A stretch of 64,000 bases of DNA from the NCBI RefSeq assembly GCF_014489555.1, contig NZ_CP060784.1, positions 2,170,001 through 2,234,000 of the forward strand, read 5' to 3'. The stretch's first letter is position 1, and every line of letters begins with the position of its first letter. Under the pieces are notes generated by a model, which saw only the letters and a list, made by a program, of their open reading frames with translations, ran no database searches and was not told the origin of the DNA. Below are positions 7,317 through 15,320 of this stretch, in pieces. The position numbers were made by a program, and so were the translations under genes. This stretch comes from Hymenobacter qilianensis. Its GTDB lineage: Bacteria; Bacteroidota; Bacteroidia; Cytophagales; Hymenobacteraceae.

Positions 7317-9623
7317 TTAAAACAGCAGCAAACCTTTTTCCCGGAGCTTCAGCCAAGTGCCTGAACTCAGGAAACGCTCGAAGGAAAGGCCCGACTCGGC
7401 TACTGGGAAACTGCTGGCCGCCTCTTTTAGCAGCACTTTTGTGTCGTAGTCGGTGGTGAGCTGGGTAAGCAGGGTTTGCAGCCATTGGCCAATGGCGGGC
7501 GTCGTCTTTATTTCGAAGTCCTCGGCTTGCTCGTAAAAAGTTAATACGGCCTGGGGGGCTTTTTTACCTGATTCCAGCCGAAGTTCCGGAGCGTTACCGA
7601 GCCAGAACAAGCGCAGATTCTGCTTGGCAAAATCTGGTTTGGGTGCTTCCTGCACGGCCTGCTGAATCAGGTGGCGCGGTAGCGTAGGGCGCGGTACTTT
7701 GAAGTCGAACCAGAAGGAGAGCGGTTCCGCCAGATTCACCCCGTGCAGATAATTGTAGAGCGCTTTCGCCAAGCCGGGCCCAAACTGCTCGTGGTCGGCG
7801 CCGGTGGGGTCGTCGTGCCAAAGGTCATTCCAGGCAAAGTCGCCGGGCTCCGGACCAATGGGCACCACTTTGTACTTCGCCGGATTCTTCCCCACGGGGC
7901 TATGCGCCGTCATGGAAAAGCGGTGCCAGTAGCCCGATTGAATGACACCCGCCGCAAATAGCTGGCGCACTACTTCCAGCGAATCAATTGTTTCCTGAGC
8001 GGTTTGGGTCGGGAAACCATACATCAGATAGGCGTGCACCATGATGCCCGCCTGCGTAAATCCATCGGTCACTCGGGCTACCTGGGCAATGGTTACGCCT
8101 TTTTCCATCAGCGCCAGCAGCCTATCAGACGCTACTTCCAGGCCACCCGATACGGCAATGCAGCCCGAGGCCGCCAGCAAGCGGCACAGGTCCGGAGTGA
8201 AGGTTTTCTCGAATCGAATATTGCCCCACCAGGTAATGTTGGTCCGACGCTTCAGCAACTCCACCGCCAGATCGCGCAGGGCTAAGGGCGGTGCGGCTTC
8301 ATCCACGAAGTGAAAACCAGTTTGGCCGGTTTGCCGCACAATCTGCTCTATGCGGTCGGCGAGTAGAGCGGCGGGGGCGGTTTCGTACCGGGAAATGTAG
8401 TCGAGCGTGACGTCGCAGAAAGAGCAGCGCTTCCAGTAGCAGCCATGTGCAACAGTGAGCTTATTCCAGCGGCCATCGCTCCACAGCCGATGCATGGGGT
8501 TCAGCACCTCTATCACCGACAGGTACTCACTCAGCGGCAAGTCGCTGTAGTCAGGCGTTCCTACTTCGTGGTGCGGGATATTCGGAGCTTCGGTGTTATT
8601 ACAGTATTCTACCTCACCTGCTTCATTGCGCAGGAAGGTGCGTTGAAAAGAATTTTTGTTTGAAGGACGGACATGCTGAGCAACGCAAAGTATCTCGCGT
8701 GCTGATGTGAGAGTAGTAGTTCCACTTAACACGCGAGATGCTTCGCTCTGCTCAGCATGACGGTCAATATGCTCTTGCTCGATATACTCCAGCAGCCGTA
8801 GCCACGGACCTTCGCCATCGTCGAGCGTGAGATAGTCGATGTAATCGAAGAAACGCGGCTCCTTTATCTGACGTAGCTCGGTGTTGGGGTAGCCGCCGCC
8901 CATAAGCGTTTTGGCGTTCGGCCGTAGCTCTTTTAGGCGCCCAGCCAAGCGTAGCGCTCCATATAGATTGCCCGGAAACGGCACCGTGAAACCAACTACA
9001 TCGGGCTCCGTGCGGGCTACAAGGTCATCAAACGATTCCAGCAGCAGCTGATCCAACAGGTTGGGCGGAGCTTGCAGCGCCTCATACAGCGGCTCGAAGC
9101 TGGTGGCCGACATAGCCAGTTTTTCGGCGTAGCGCGAAAAGCCAAACTGCGGCCCTACCGTCTCTTTTATTAAGTCAGCGAGGTCTTCCATATAAAGCGT
9201 GGCCAAGTGGCGCGCCTGATCGGTGAGGCCCATGGTGCCAAAGGCCGTATCAAGGTCGGCTACGTTGTCGAAGCGAGAGGCTTCGGGCAGAAACCGACCG
9301 TGACAGATGCGCGGGGCCAGCGTGTTGTCCTTGTTCTGCAAAAACCGAATAACCGGCTCAATGGTAGCCAGATAGCTGTGTTGCAGCCGCACCATCCGGC
9401 GGGCATTATCCGAAAGCTCAAAGCTGCCAGCTTCGATAGCCGAAAATACACGCCGTAGCCCGGCCTGCGAAAAAAGCTTCAGTACCAGCTCCAGGCCTAA
9501 ATCGGCCTGCGTGCTGGCGTAACCGCGTGCGCTCAGAAAGCCTTTCAGGTAAGCAGTAGCCGGATATGGCGTGTTGAGCTGGGTAAGCGGCGGGGTTACG
9601 AGAAGAATACGAAGGCTGGTCAC
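7317..9623 (-). CDS. B12-binding-domain radical SAM protein
   Basis: A 768-residue enzyme with an N-terminal cobalamin-binding Rossmann-like region (LRILLVTPPL at the start, DVVGFTVPFPGN and LMGGGYPNTEL later). A radical SAM barrel follows, whose 4Fe-4S ligands are in HGCYWKRCSFCDV. The C-terminal ~200 residues are specific to this subfamily. The reaction is unknown; relatives perform methyl transfer or ring chemistry. I prefer GTG 9623 to ATG 9665 because a TATCTTTA promoter element (9649-9656) lies between them. Residues encoded by ~8660-8765 (HAEQSEASR and following) are an in-frame inserted palindromic repeat that does not look like enzyme sequence. Confidence 0.82.
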   Translation of the reverse strand: MTSLRILLVTPPLTQLNTPYPATAYLKGFLSARGYASTQADLGLELVLKLFSQAGLRRVFSAIEAGSFELSDNARRMVRLQHSYLATIEPVIRFLQNKDNTLAPRICHGRFLPEASRFDNVADLDTAFGTMGLTDQARHLATLYMEDLADLIKETVGPQFGFSRYAEKLAMSATSFEPLYEALQAPPNLLDQLLLESFDDLVARTEPDVVGFTVPFPGNLYGALRLAGRLKELRPNAKTLMGGGYPNTELRQIKEPRFFDYIDYLTLDDGEGPWLRLLEYIEQEHIDRHAEQSEASRVLSGTTTLTSAREILCVAQHVRPSNKNSFQRTFLRNEAGEVEYCNNTEAPNIPHHEVGTPDYSDLPLSEYLSVIEVLNPMHRLWSDGRWNKLTVAHGCYWKRCSFCDVTLDYISRYETAPAALLADRIEQIVRQTGQTGFHFVDEAAPPLALRDLAVELLKRRTNITWWGNIRFEKTFTPDLCRLLAASGCIAVSGGLEVASDRLLALMEKGVTIAQVARVTDGFTQAGIMVHAYLMYGFPTQTAQETIDSLEVVRQLFAAGVIQSGYWHRFSMTAHSPVGKNPAKYKVVPIGPEPGDFAWNDLWHDDPTGADHEQFGPGLAKALYNYLHGVNLAEPLSFWFDFKVPRPTLPRHLIQQAVQEAPKPDFAKQNLRLFWLGNAPELRLESGKKAPQAVLTFYEQAEDFEIKTTPAIGQWLQTLLTQLTTDYDTKVLLKEAASSFPVAESGLSFERFLSSGTWLKLREKGLLLF
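8672..8759. repeat. REP-like palindromic element inserted inside the radical SAM gene
   Basis: Arms 8672-8701 and 8730-8759 are 30 bases each and complementary at 26 positions, around a 28-base spacer. They start and end with CATGCTGAG/CTCAGCATG and carry CACGCGAGATG. The translated insert contains HAEQSEASR, a peptide string I associate with dispersed palindromic repeats in Hymenobacter-like genomes (from memory). It keeps the host frame open, adding ~35-40 residues between the B12 and radical SAM parts. Confidence 0.7.
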
Positions 9624-9648
9624 GACGGCAGAACAACGGAAAAGGGCA

Positions 9649-9656
9649 TAAAGATA
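9649..9656 (-). promoter_or_regulatory. Promoter -7-like element TATCTTTA for the radical SAM gene
   Basis: One mismatch from TAnnTTTG. It lies 26 bases before GTG 9623 on the minus strand. Confidence 0.4.
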
Positions 9657-9743
9657 CCGAACCATGACAGCGCGCGAATCCGTTCCGTCATGTTATCCTT
9701 GTTTTGCGCGAATTACTGGGCTTCGGACCGCTGAACGCGGACG

Positions 9744-9766
9744 CTGGGGGGCAAAAAAGCCCCCAG
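9744..9766. repeat. Tail-to-tail inverted pair of the iterated word
   Basis: CTGGGGGGC and GCCCCCAG face each other across an AAAAAA loop. The A/T tract is in the loop instead of outside, so there is no T run after the stem and it is not a standard intrinsic terminator on either strand. Confidence 0.7.
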
Positions 9767-9771
9767 CCTTC

Positions 9772-10341
9772 CTATAATTCGTCCAGTGACATACGCTTCG
9801 GCATCAGGTCGCGGCGGAATTCGCTGACAGAGCGGCCCGTTACCTGCCGAAACTGATTGCTCAGATGCTGACCGCTGCTGTAGCGCATGTGGTCAGCTAT
9901 TTCGCTGAGCGTCAGCTCGCCGTAACTCAACATCTCCTTGACGCGCTCAATTTTGAGGCGAATCAGGTACTTCTCAATGGTGAGGTTGGCGGTGCGCGAA
10001 AAAACTTTGCTTAAGTGCGAATACGTAGCCGAAAACCGGTCGGTGAGGAAAGCCGACGTGGTGAGCGGCATGCGCGCGGTGCGCAGGTGCTCCAGATATT
10101 CAGCTAAGGACGTTTTTATTTGCTCGGTAAGCTGCTCGGCACGACCCGTCAGCACGTCGAAGCCAGCTTCGCGCAGCAGAGGCGCTACCGCAGCAGGGTC
10201 GACGGGGGTGGTGTGCTTCAGCTGGGCATGGCCCAATTTGACTTCAGTAGGTTGATACCCAGCCTGTTCGAGGACGTGGTGCACGGCTTCAATGCAACGT
10301 GGGCAAACCATGTTTTTAATGTAGAGCAGCGTAGTTTTCAC
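9772..10341 (-). CDS. HMA-domain / AraC-type HTH fusion regulator
   Basis: A 189-residue protein. Residues 1-65 form a heavy-metal-associated fold with a metal-binding motif KNMVCPRCIEAV (CxxC). Residues ~85-180 form an AraC/XylS DNA-binding domain with two helix-turn-helices (TLSEIADHMRYSSGQHLSNQF and the following TGRSVSEFRRDL). The likely role is a metal-responsive transcription factor, copper or a similar soft metal, although the target is not visible here. The start is a GTG that overlaps the stop of the upstream membrane-protein gene (GTGA), so the two are translationally coupled. Confidence 0.8.
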   Translation of the reverse strand: MKTTLLYIKNMVCPRCIEAVHHVLEQAGYQPTEVKLGHAQLKHTTPVDPAAVAPLLREAGFDVLTGRAEQLTEQIKTSLAEYLEHLRTARMPLTTSAFLTDRFSATYSHLSKVFSRTANLTIEKYLIRLKIERVKEMLSYGELTLSEIADHMRYSSGQHLSNQFRQVTGRSVSEFRRDLMPKRMSLDEL

Positions 10342-10700
10342 GGGCGAGGTTTTGGTTTTTGGTCTGAACGCGGGGCCGAACGAGCCGGCTTCCGCGAAGG
10401 TGAGTTAGGAACTGCAACAGAACGCGCACGCTGATCGGATTTAGGCTGATTTACTGCCCAACCCGGACCGAACCAGTTAGCTGCTGCCCAATTAATGAAG
10501 GGGACAACACCTAAAAAGGTAACGGCTAAGAGCCAGAAAAATAAAAAAAACGCGCCAAACACACGGACCAACAATTCATTTTGTACACCGAATACGTAGA
10601 CAACCAGCAAAACGGCGAGTAATAGACTTATCCCGGCTATTATGCCCGTACGGCGCAATAAGGGGCGATAAGTGACTAGTACAGAGCGACTGGCGGGCAT
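10338..10700 (-). CDS. Small two-helix membrane protein coupled to the HMA-AraC gene
   Basis: A 120-residue protein with two strong membrane helices (roughly residues 17-37 and 45-70) and a basic, Pro/Ser/Lys-rich C-terminal tail that is probably cytoplasmic. I do not recognise a family. It overlaps the start of the HMA-AraC gene by four bases and so is in the same operon. A link to metal response or envelope stress is only a guess from position. Confidence 0.6.
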   Translation of the reverse strand: MPASRSVLVTYRPLLRRTGIIAGISLLLAVLLVVYVFGVQNELLVRVFGAFFLFFWLLAVTFLGVVPFINWAAANWFGPGWAVNQPKSDQRARSVAVPNSPSRKPARSAPRSDQKPKPRP

Positions 10701-10736
10701 TGCAAAAGTGTAAGCAGAACGACAAAGATATTGTTT

Positions 10737-11225
10737 CTAGAACTTTTGAGCTTTCCACGCGGCTACCCAGCCCGGTAGCTCGTGTTGTAAGGGTTGTTCC
10801 TGGTCGTTATCAGACCAGGTATCTGTTTGCTTGACAAGCTGCGTGACAGGCAAGCCAAATCTGGCTTGCAAACGGTAAAATAAAGTCTCGGCAGATGCGG
10901 GGCATGAGCCCCAGGTACCTAATTCGGTAAATGTAGCATCCGGACAAATATGCCCGGGGATGCTGTTTTTGCCATCGGACTGATAGGCAGCCCTCAAGAT
11001 AGGATATTCCGAACGAAAAAGGACAGACTGGTCAGTGCGCCCCTCAGATTCCTCAACTGAATAAGCAAATACTGGCAACTGCTCGGGCCCGGATGTGCGG
11101 TGCTCGCTGGCCAGTTGCCTTGCTGAGGCCCTGAGCGCAGAAGAGCGACGCGCAGCAGTGAGTGGGGCCGAGGAAATGAGCATAAGCGAAGGGTTGAGGT
11201 TCGGTTTGCGAATTCTAATGTACAT
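10737..11225 (-). CDS. Hypothetical protein
   Basis: An unrecognised protein of about 162 residues if it starts at ATG 11225; an ATG 20 codons upstream (11285) and one 14 codons downstream (11183) are alternatives. The C-terminal half has aromatic and Cys residues (GHICPDATFTELGTWGSCPAS), ending in LPGWVAAWKAQKF. There is no signal peptide or membrane helix. It could be a DNA/RNA-binding or toxin-like protein, but no motif decides this. It reads in the same direction as the membrane-protein gene 36 bases downstream. Confidence 0.5.
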   Translation of the reverse strand: MYIRIRKPNLNPSLMLISSAPLTAARRSSALRASARQLASEHRTSGPEQLPVFAYSVEESEGRTDQSVLFRSEYPILRAAYQSDGKNSIPGHICPDATFTELGTWGSCPASAETLFYRLQARFGLPVTQLVKQTDTWSDNDQEQPLQHELPGWVAAWKAQKF

Positions 11226-11347
11226 ACATCCATTTAATTTTTCTAGTTCGACTTGGTATCGTAGGCGTCGAAAACCAACTACCACCCCAAACTACCGTAT
11301 CATAGCCTAACCCCTTTTATTGCCTTGTATATCCTTGCACCCAACTC

Positions 11348-11650
11348 ATGAAAACTTCCTTTTTGTCTCGAATTTTGCTCCTGGGGGGCATTTTTGCTGT
11401 TTCGCTCACCGGTTGCAGCACCGGCACTGACCCAGGCGAAACCAACGTAGAAAGCGGCTCCGCGAAGGAGCAGGTAAACGAAAATAAGTCGGATGCCAAC
11501 GACCCGGACGATAAGCTTTACACGACTTCCGATGCTGCCACCAACGGCGCCACGGCCGACACCTCAACCGTAAAAACCGGCAAGCAGGTGTATGACGAAG
11601 CTGATGACCGCCGCGACGAAAACGTAGACGGCAAGGCCGGCCCTCAGTAA
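11348..11650 (+). CDS. Small secreted lipoprotein
   Basis: A 100-residue protein with a clear lipoprotein signal ending in VSLTGC. The mature part is short, hydrophilic and Asp/Thr/Lys-rich, without recognisable domains, and is probably disordered on the cell surface or in the periplasm. A TATCCTTG promoter-like element lies at 11330-11337. The signal-peptide coding region contains the word CTGGGGGGCATTTTT, read as Leu-Gly-Gly-Ile-Phe. A strong terminator follows. Confidence 0.72.
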   Translation: MKTSFLSRILLLGGIFAVSLTGCSTGTDPGETNVESGSAKEQVNENKSDANDPDDKLYTTSDAATNGATADTSTVKTGKQVYDEADDRRDENVDGKAGPQ

Positions 11651-11659
11651 CTGACAAAG

Positions 11660-11702
11660 CACAGAAAAGCCCCCCAGACCATCGTCTGGGGGCTTTTCTG
11701 TG
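11660..11702. terminator. Bidirectional intrinsic terminator
   Basis: CACAGAAAAGCCCCCCAGAC pairs with GTCTGGGGGCTTTTCTGTG across a 4-base loop. It lies between the lipoprotein gene and the converging btuG-like gene. The arms carry six C and five G. Confidence 0.88.
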
Positions 11703-11724
11703 TCTGAGAGCTGGATTTTACTAT

Positions 11725-12813
11725 TTAATAAAACACAAAGCTGTTCGGACCGATGTTTACGCCAAATGAATCGATGGCCGCGCCCGTGGGTTGGTAGCGG
11801 ATAACCTTACCGGTAGTCGTGAAAGGAGCAATAGACCCGTAAATCGTGTTGTCCTGCGGATCAATGCCTAAGCCGTAGAAGTTACGTCGCACAAGAGGCG
11901 TAGCCGGTAGCATTGTGGCGCTTGCGCTAAGCTGATATACGGCGCTCTTATAACTATAATATAGCTGGTCCTTGGCCCCATTAATAACCAGATTGCTGGG
12001 GCCGCCACTGGCGAACGGAAGTACAGTTTGATTGGTGGGGCTGCCTGGGGCAAAGCGAACCAAGCTGCCGTTAGTTGAAGAAAGCACCGCAAACGTGACT
12101 GGATCGTAGCGAGTGATGCCACCACAGCCTACCCAGATATTGCCGTTCTTATCCTGCGCCAAACTGCTGGGTCCATCTTGCACCTGAACGGTGGCTTCTA
12201 CCGCATCGGAAGTAGGATTGATAATGCTGATGGTGTTTTCATCCGAGTTTGCGACGTACAATCGGCCATTAGCTAGCAGCAGCTGCTCGGGCTGTCGGCC
12301 CACTGCAATAGACTTGGTTACGGTATTCGTGCGCAGATCTATAACTGCCACTCGGCCTGGCTTGCCCCGTTCAATCCACTCAGACAGGTAAGCTTTTGAC
12401 GAGCTTACGGCCGCTAAATAGCGCGGCTGCTGCAACCGGTCGATGGTGGCTACCTGTTTAAAGTCGGCCATCGATACTACTTCTACCTTGCCGGTGGCAT
12501 TCACCACAATGTAGCCCTGGTCGCCAACTACTGTCATCGACTGCACCACATCGCCCAGAATACGGCCATTTACCTTGGTAAACAAGTTGTTATCGACAAC
12601 AGCCCTCGACGTTTTGCTGAATAAGCTGATAGCGCCATTGGGCGTATTAAACTGGCCCTCGTTTACGACATACACGTTGGAGCCAGTGCCGGCAGGCGCG
12701 GGCGGGCCAGTTAGCGGACCATCACTTTCCGGGTCGCAGCCAAATAGAGTAAGTGCGCCGATACCCGTGAGCAGGGTGCGCGTTAGAAAAGAAGAAAAAT
12801 GTAGTTGGAACAT
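11725..12813 (-). CDS. Beta-propeller surface lipoprotein, BtuG-like
   Basis: A 362-residue lipoprotein: signal peptide with lipobox ALTLFGC, then a YncE/DUF5074-type beta-propeller built from repeats such as SNVYVVNEGQFN, GRLYVANSDENTISIIN and NGNIWVGCGGITRYD. In Bacteroides, BtuG is a surface propeller lipoprotein that binds cobalamin and sits on BtuB. The position here directly downstream of a BtuB-like receptor under a cobalamin riboswitch supports the same role, though the propeller alone is not specific. I take ATG 12813, since upstream in-frame sequence overlaps the receptor gene and precedes the signal peptide. It starts 33 bases after the btuB stop. Confidence 0.75.
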   Translation of the reverse strand: MFQLHFSSFLTRTLLTGIGALTLFGCDPESDGPLTGPPAPAGTGSNVYVVNEGQFNTPNGAISLFSKTSRAVVDNNLFTKVNGRILGDVVQSMTVVGDQGYIVVNATGKVEVVSMADFKQVATIDRLQQPRYLAAVSSSKAYLSEWIERGKPGRVAVIDLRTNTVTKSIAVGRQPEQLLLANGRLYVANSDENTISIINPTSDAVEATVQVQDGPSSLAQDKNGNIWVGCGGITRYDPVTFAVLSSTNGSLVRFAPGSPTNQTVLPFASGGPSNLVINGAKDQLYYSYKSAVYQLSASATMLPATPLVRRNFYGLGIDPQDNTIYGSIAPFTTTGKVIRYQPTGAAIDSFGVNIGPNSFVFY

Positions 12814-12845
12814 ATAATAAGGAGTAAAAAAGAAAGGAAGCTTGA

Positions 12846-14819
12846 TTAGCGCCACGTGAGGCGTAGGCTGAGCGCGGCATTGCGGGGTGGCATGGCCCGG
12901 TAGGCGTACACTTGGTAGTCGCGGTTGGTGAGGTTGAAGCCTTGGGCCAGCACCGTCAGCGCCCAGGTAGGCGCAATAGCCACCGTCCGGCCCAGGCTGG
13001 CGTTTAGCAGGGTGTAAGACGGCAGAAAATCGACGGCAGAAGCGTCGGTGTAGCGGTAGCCGGTGAAGGTGAGCCCCGTGGTAAGCTGCCACTTGTGCCA
13101 GCTGTGGTCGGTGGTGAAGGCAAACGAATGCAGCGGCACATAAGGAAGCTGCCGCCCCGCTGGGTCAGGATCTTCCGCCCGGCCCTGCACCTTTTCCGAC
13201 TGCGTGAAGCCGTACGCTGCCCGAGCCGTGAGCAAATAAGCCCCCCAGTGCCCGGTGAACTGCGAGCTGGCTTCTACGCCACGAGCGCGCACCTGGCGCA
13301 GGTTGCGCGGCGTGTAATCCCCTTGAGTGTTGGGCAGCCATTGTACCCAGTCGTCTACTAACTGGTGATAGGCTGTTAGCTCCGTTTGCAGATTCCAGGG
13401 GGCATTTTTGGTGAACTGATGCCGCAAGCCAGCTTCGTAGCCAAGGCCGTTTTCGGGGCGAAGGTTGGGGTCGCCGGTACGCCAGAAACGCTCGTTTAAA
13501 GTAGGCGCGCGGTAGCTGCGCGAGGCACTCACCTTTAGCGAAAGCTGCTGAGCCGGCGTTTGCCAAAACTGCCACTCGGCCCCAACCGTGGGAGCGAGCG
13601 GTGGCCGCCTACCTGAGATGAACGCCTGCCGTAGGTTGGCCGTGAGCTGCAAGCGAGGCACAGGATCGAAGCGAAGCAGCCCAAAGCCTGAAAACCGGTT
13701 TTCGGACACTGCCCGTCCGTAGCCATCTACTTCGGCCGCGAAGTGTTGGGCCTCGCCGCCTAAGCGCAGACTGGCTTTGGGATTGAAAGTGAACGTGTGC
13801 TCGGCTTGTGCCTGCGTGGTTCGGACCCGCGAATTACTCGTCAGGTCGTCGTTTTGGTAATCAATAACATCTTCAAACCACGCCACCCGCACCGCCGACT
13901 CATGGTGCCCGGAAGCTACGTGGCGGTAGCCAGCCAGCAGGCGGCGGCTTTGGTCGCGCTCCTGAGCGTGGTTGTTGCCCGAGCCAATGGCAGGCTGAAG
14001 CTGGCGGTCGGCATCGGTAAGCCAGATGGCCGCTGTAAGCTCGGCACGCTCACCTATGCGTAGGGTTGCGTCCTGGCTCAGGCTCCACTGGCGCACTGCG
14101 GCATTCTGCTGCCGCCGCTGCACCAAGCCCGTTATTTCGGGTGAGTTATAGGGAAAATCGTTGCGGGCTTCGCGGTAGGATGCCGCCGTACGCACGGCCA
14201 CTTTCTGGTTGCTGAAGCGACCTTCCAAGCTGCCTGCGCCCAAGCCATACTGGCCCGCATCGAGTTGGGCGCTTATCTGGGTGCCTGATCCCCATCGGAT
14301 AGGCGAGGAAAGCAGTACGGTACCGCCCACGGCGCCGGTGCCATAGGTGGCACCGGCCGGACCGTGCTGCACATCTATGCGTGTATTGGCCCCGGCAGGC
14401 AAAAGGGCAAAATCAGCTTCTCCAAGGGACGGTAGGTTGATGTTGAAGCCATTCCACAGCACCGCCGTGTGCCGGGCCGACGTACCCCGAATGGTAATGG
14501 AAGAAAGCTGCCCAGGCCCGTAGTTCTTGATATACAACGGCGTGCGCGCCGCCAATACATCCGTAAGCGTGCCCGTGCGGTATTGGCTTAAGGCCAGCGA
14601 ATCGAGGGTGGTAAGGCGGCTGCCTACCGCAAACCGGCCGGGGCGCGCGGCTTGCACCCGCACATCAGGCAGCAGCTGGACGGCAGAAAGCTGGCTGGAA
14701 TCGGGAGGGGAAGCTACATTGGCGTTTGACTGAGCCTGGCAGGGAAATGCACTCAAAAAGCCCCCCAGCAATCCAACGGCCGTTAGCAGCCAGCGCCGCC
14801 AAAATCTTTGTGTACTCAT
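12846..14819 (-). CDS. btuB: TonB-dependent vitamin B12 receptor
   Basis: A 657-residue outer-membrane receptor. It has a signal peptide (MSTQRFWRRWLLTAVGLLGG, cleaved near CQAQS), a plug domain (TLTDVLAARTPLYIKNYGPG, SSITIRGTSARHTAVLWNGF, VQHGPAGATYGTGAVGG) and a 22-strand barrel ending in AALSLRLTWR with a terminal-type aromatic/Arg strand. It imports cobalamin using TonB energy. Assignment to B12 rests on the cobalamin riboswitch in its leader and the BtuG-like gene downstream. No inner-membrane BtuCDF genes are seen here. Both genes should be repressed when B12 is abundant. Confidence 0.9.
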   Translation of the reverse strand: MSTQRFWRRWLLTAVGLLGGFLSAFPCQAQSNANVASPPDSSQLSAVQLLPDVRVQAARPGRFAVGSRLTTLDSLALSQYRTGTLTDVLAARTPLYIKNYGPGQLSSITIRGTSARHTAVLWNGFNINLPSLGEADFALLPAGANTRIDVQHGPAGATYGTGAVGGTVLLSSPIRWGSGTQISAQLDAGQYGLGAGSLEGRFSNQKVAVRTAASYREARNDFPYNSPEITGLVQRRQQNAAVRQWSLSQDATLRIGERAELTAAIWLTDADRQLQPAIGSGNNHAQERDQSRRLLAGYRHVASGHHESAVRVAWFEDVIDYQNDDLTSNSRVRTTQAQAEHTFTFNPKASLRLGGEAQHFAAEVDGYGRAVSENRFSGFGLLRFDPVPRLQLTANLRQAFISGRRPPLAPTVGAEWQFWQTPAQQLSLKVSASRSYRAPTLNERFWRTGDPNLRPENGLGYEAGLRHQFTKNAPWNLQTELTAYHQLVDDWVQWLPNTQGDYTPRNLRQVRARGVEASSQFTGHWGAYLLTARAAYGFTQSEKVQGRAEDPDPAGRQLPYVPLHSFAFTTDHSWHKWQLTTGLTFTGYRYTDASAVDFLPSYTLLNASLGRTVAIAPTWALTVLAQGFNLTNRDYQVYAYRAMPPRNAALSLRLTWR

Positions 14820-14989
14820 GATCCGAACTAAATTTTCGGTTTAGGAAAATTCAGTTCAAAACCCCGCAAAAGCCCTCCTGAAGCAGGAAAACTACCGCGA
14901 AGCCGAGGCCGAAAACAGGTGAAACCGGCCGCACAAAGCAGCCACTGCATTCGTTCTCCGCCTTTCCTCCGAAAGCGCTGAACATTAAA

Positions 14990-15195
14990 CTTGTACAGGC
15001 AGGTCTCCTGGCTTGCTTCGAGTGGTGCCGCCTTCCCATTTCTCAAACTTCTGATGGATCAGAAGCTTTCAACGAAACAGTGGCCGGGGATTGGCCCACC
15101 CTCCAATGAAGCGTACAGTTGCGGGGACAGCTCCCGATTTGAACGGGATTCCCTTTTCAGCCGCGCCCCACAATCGGGGTCTGGCCACCTATAAC
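14990..15195 (-). ncRNA. Cobalamin (AdoCbl) riboswitch
   Basis: Read on the minus strand, the conserved blocks appear in order: AAAAGGGAATCCCGTTC, GGGAGCTGTCCCCGCAACTG, a TGGGAAGGC element and the 3' B12-box GCCAGGAGACCTGCCTG (near 14998-15014). It lies between a promoter and btuB and ends ~170 bases before its start. Binding of adenosylcobalamin would shut off the btuB-btuG operon. Confidence 0.95.
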
Positions 15196-15200
15196 GGGCG

Positions 15201-15208
15201 CAAAGATA
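15201..15208 (-). promoter_or_regulatory. Promoter for the riboswitch-btuB operon
   Basis: A TATCTTTG -7 element on the minus strand with a TTG -33 element at 15227-15229, 18 bases away, matching the Bacteroidota promoter layout. The transcript would begin at about 15194, just before the riboswitch. Confidence 0.7.
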
Positions 15209-15320
15209 GCGGCATTCGCTTCACTACAACACCTGACCGGCCAACTGAGCAGCGGGCAAAGCAAATACAAACTCGTCTGTAGCCGTATAGAAGTCGTAAA
15301 ATGACCTTTTAGCATAGATA

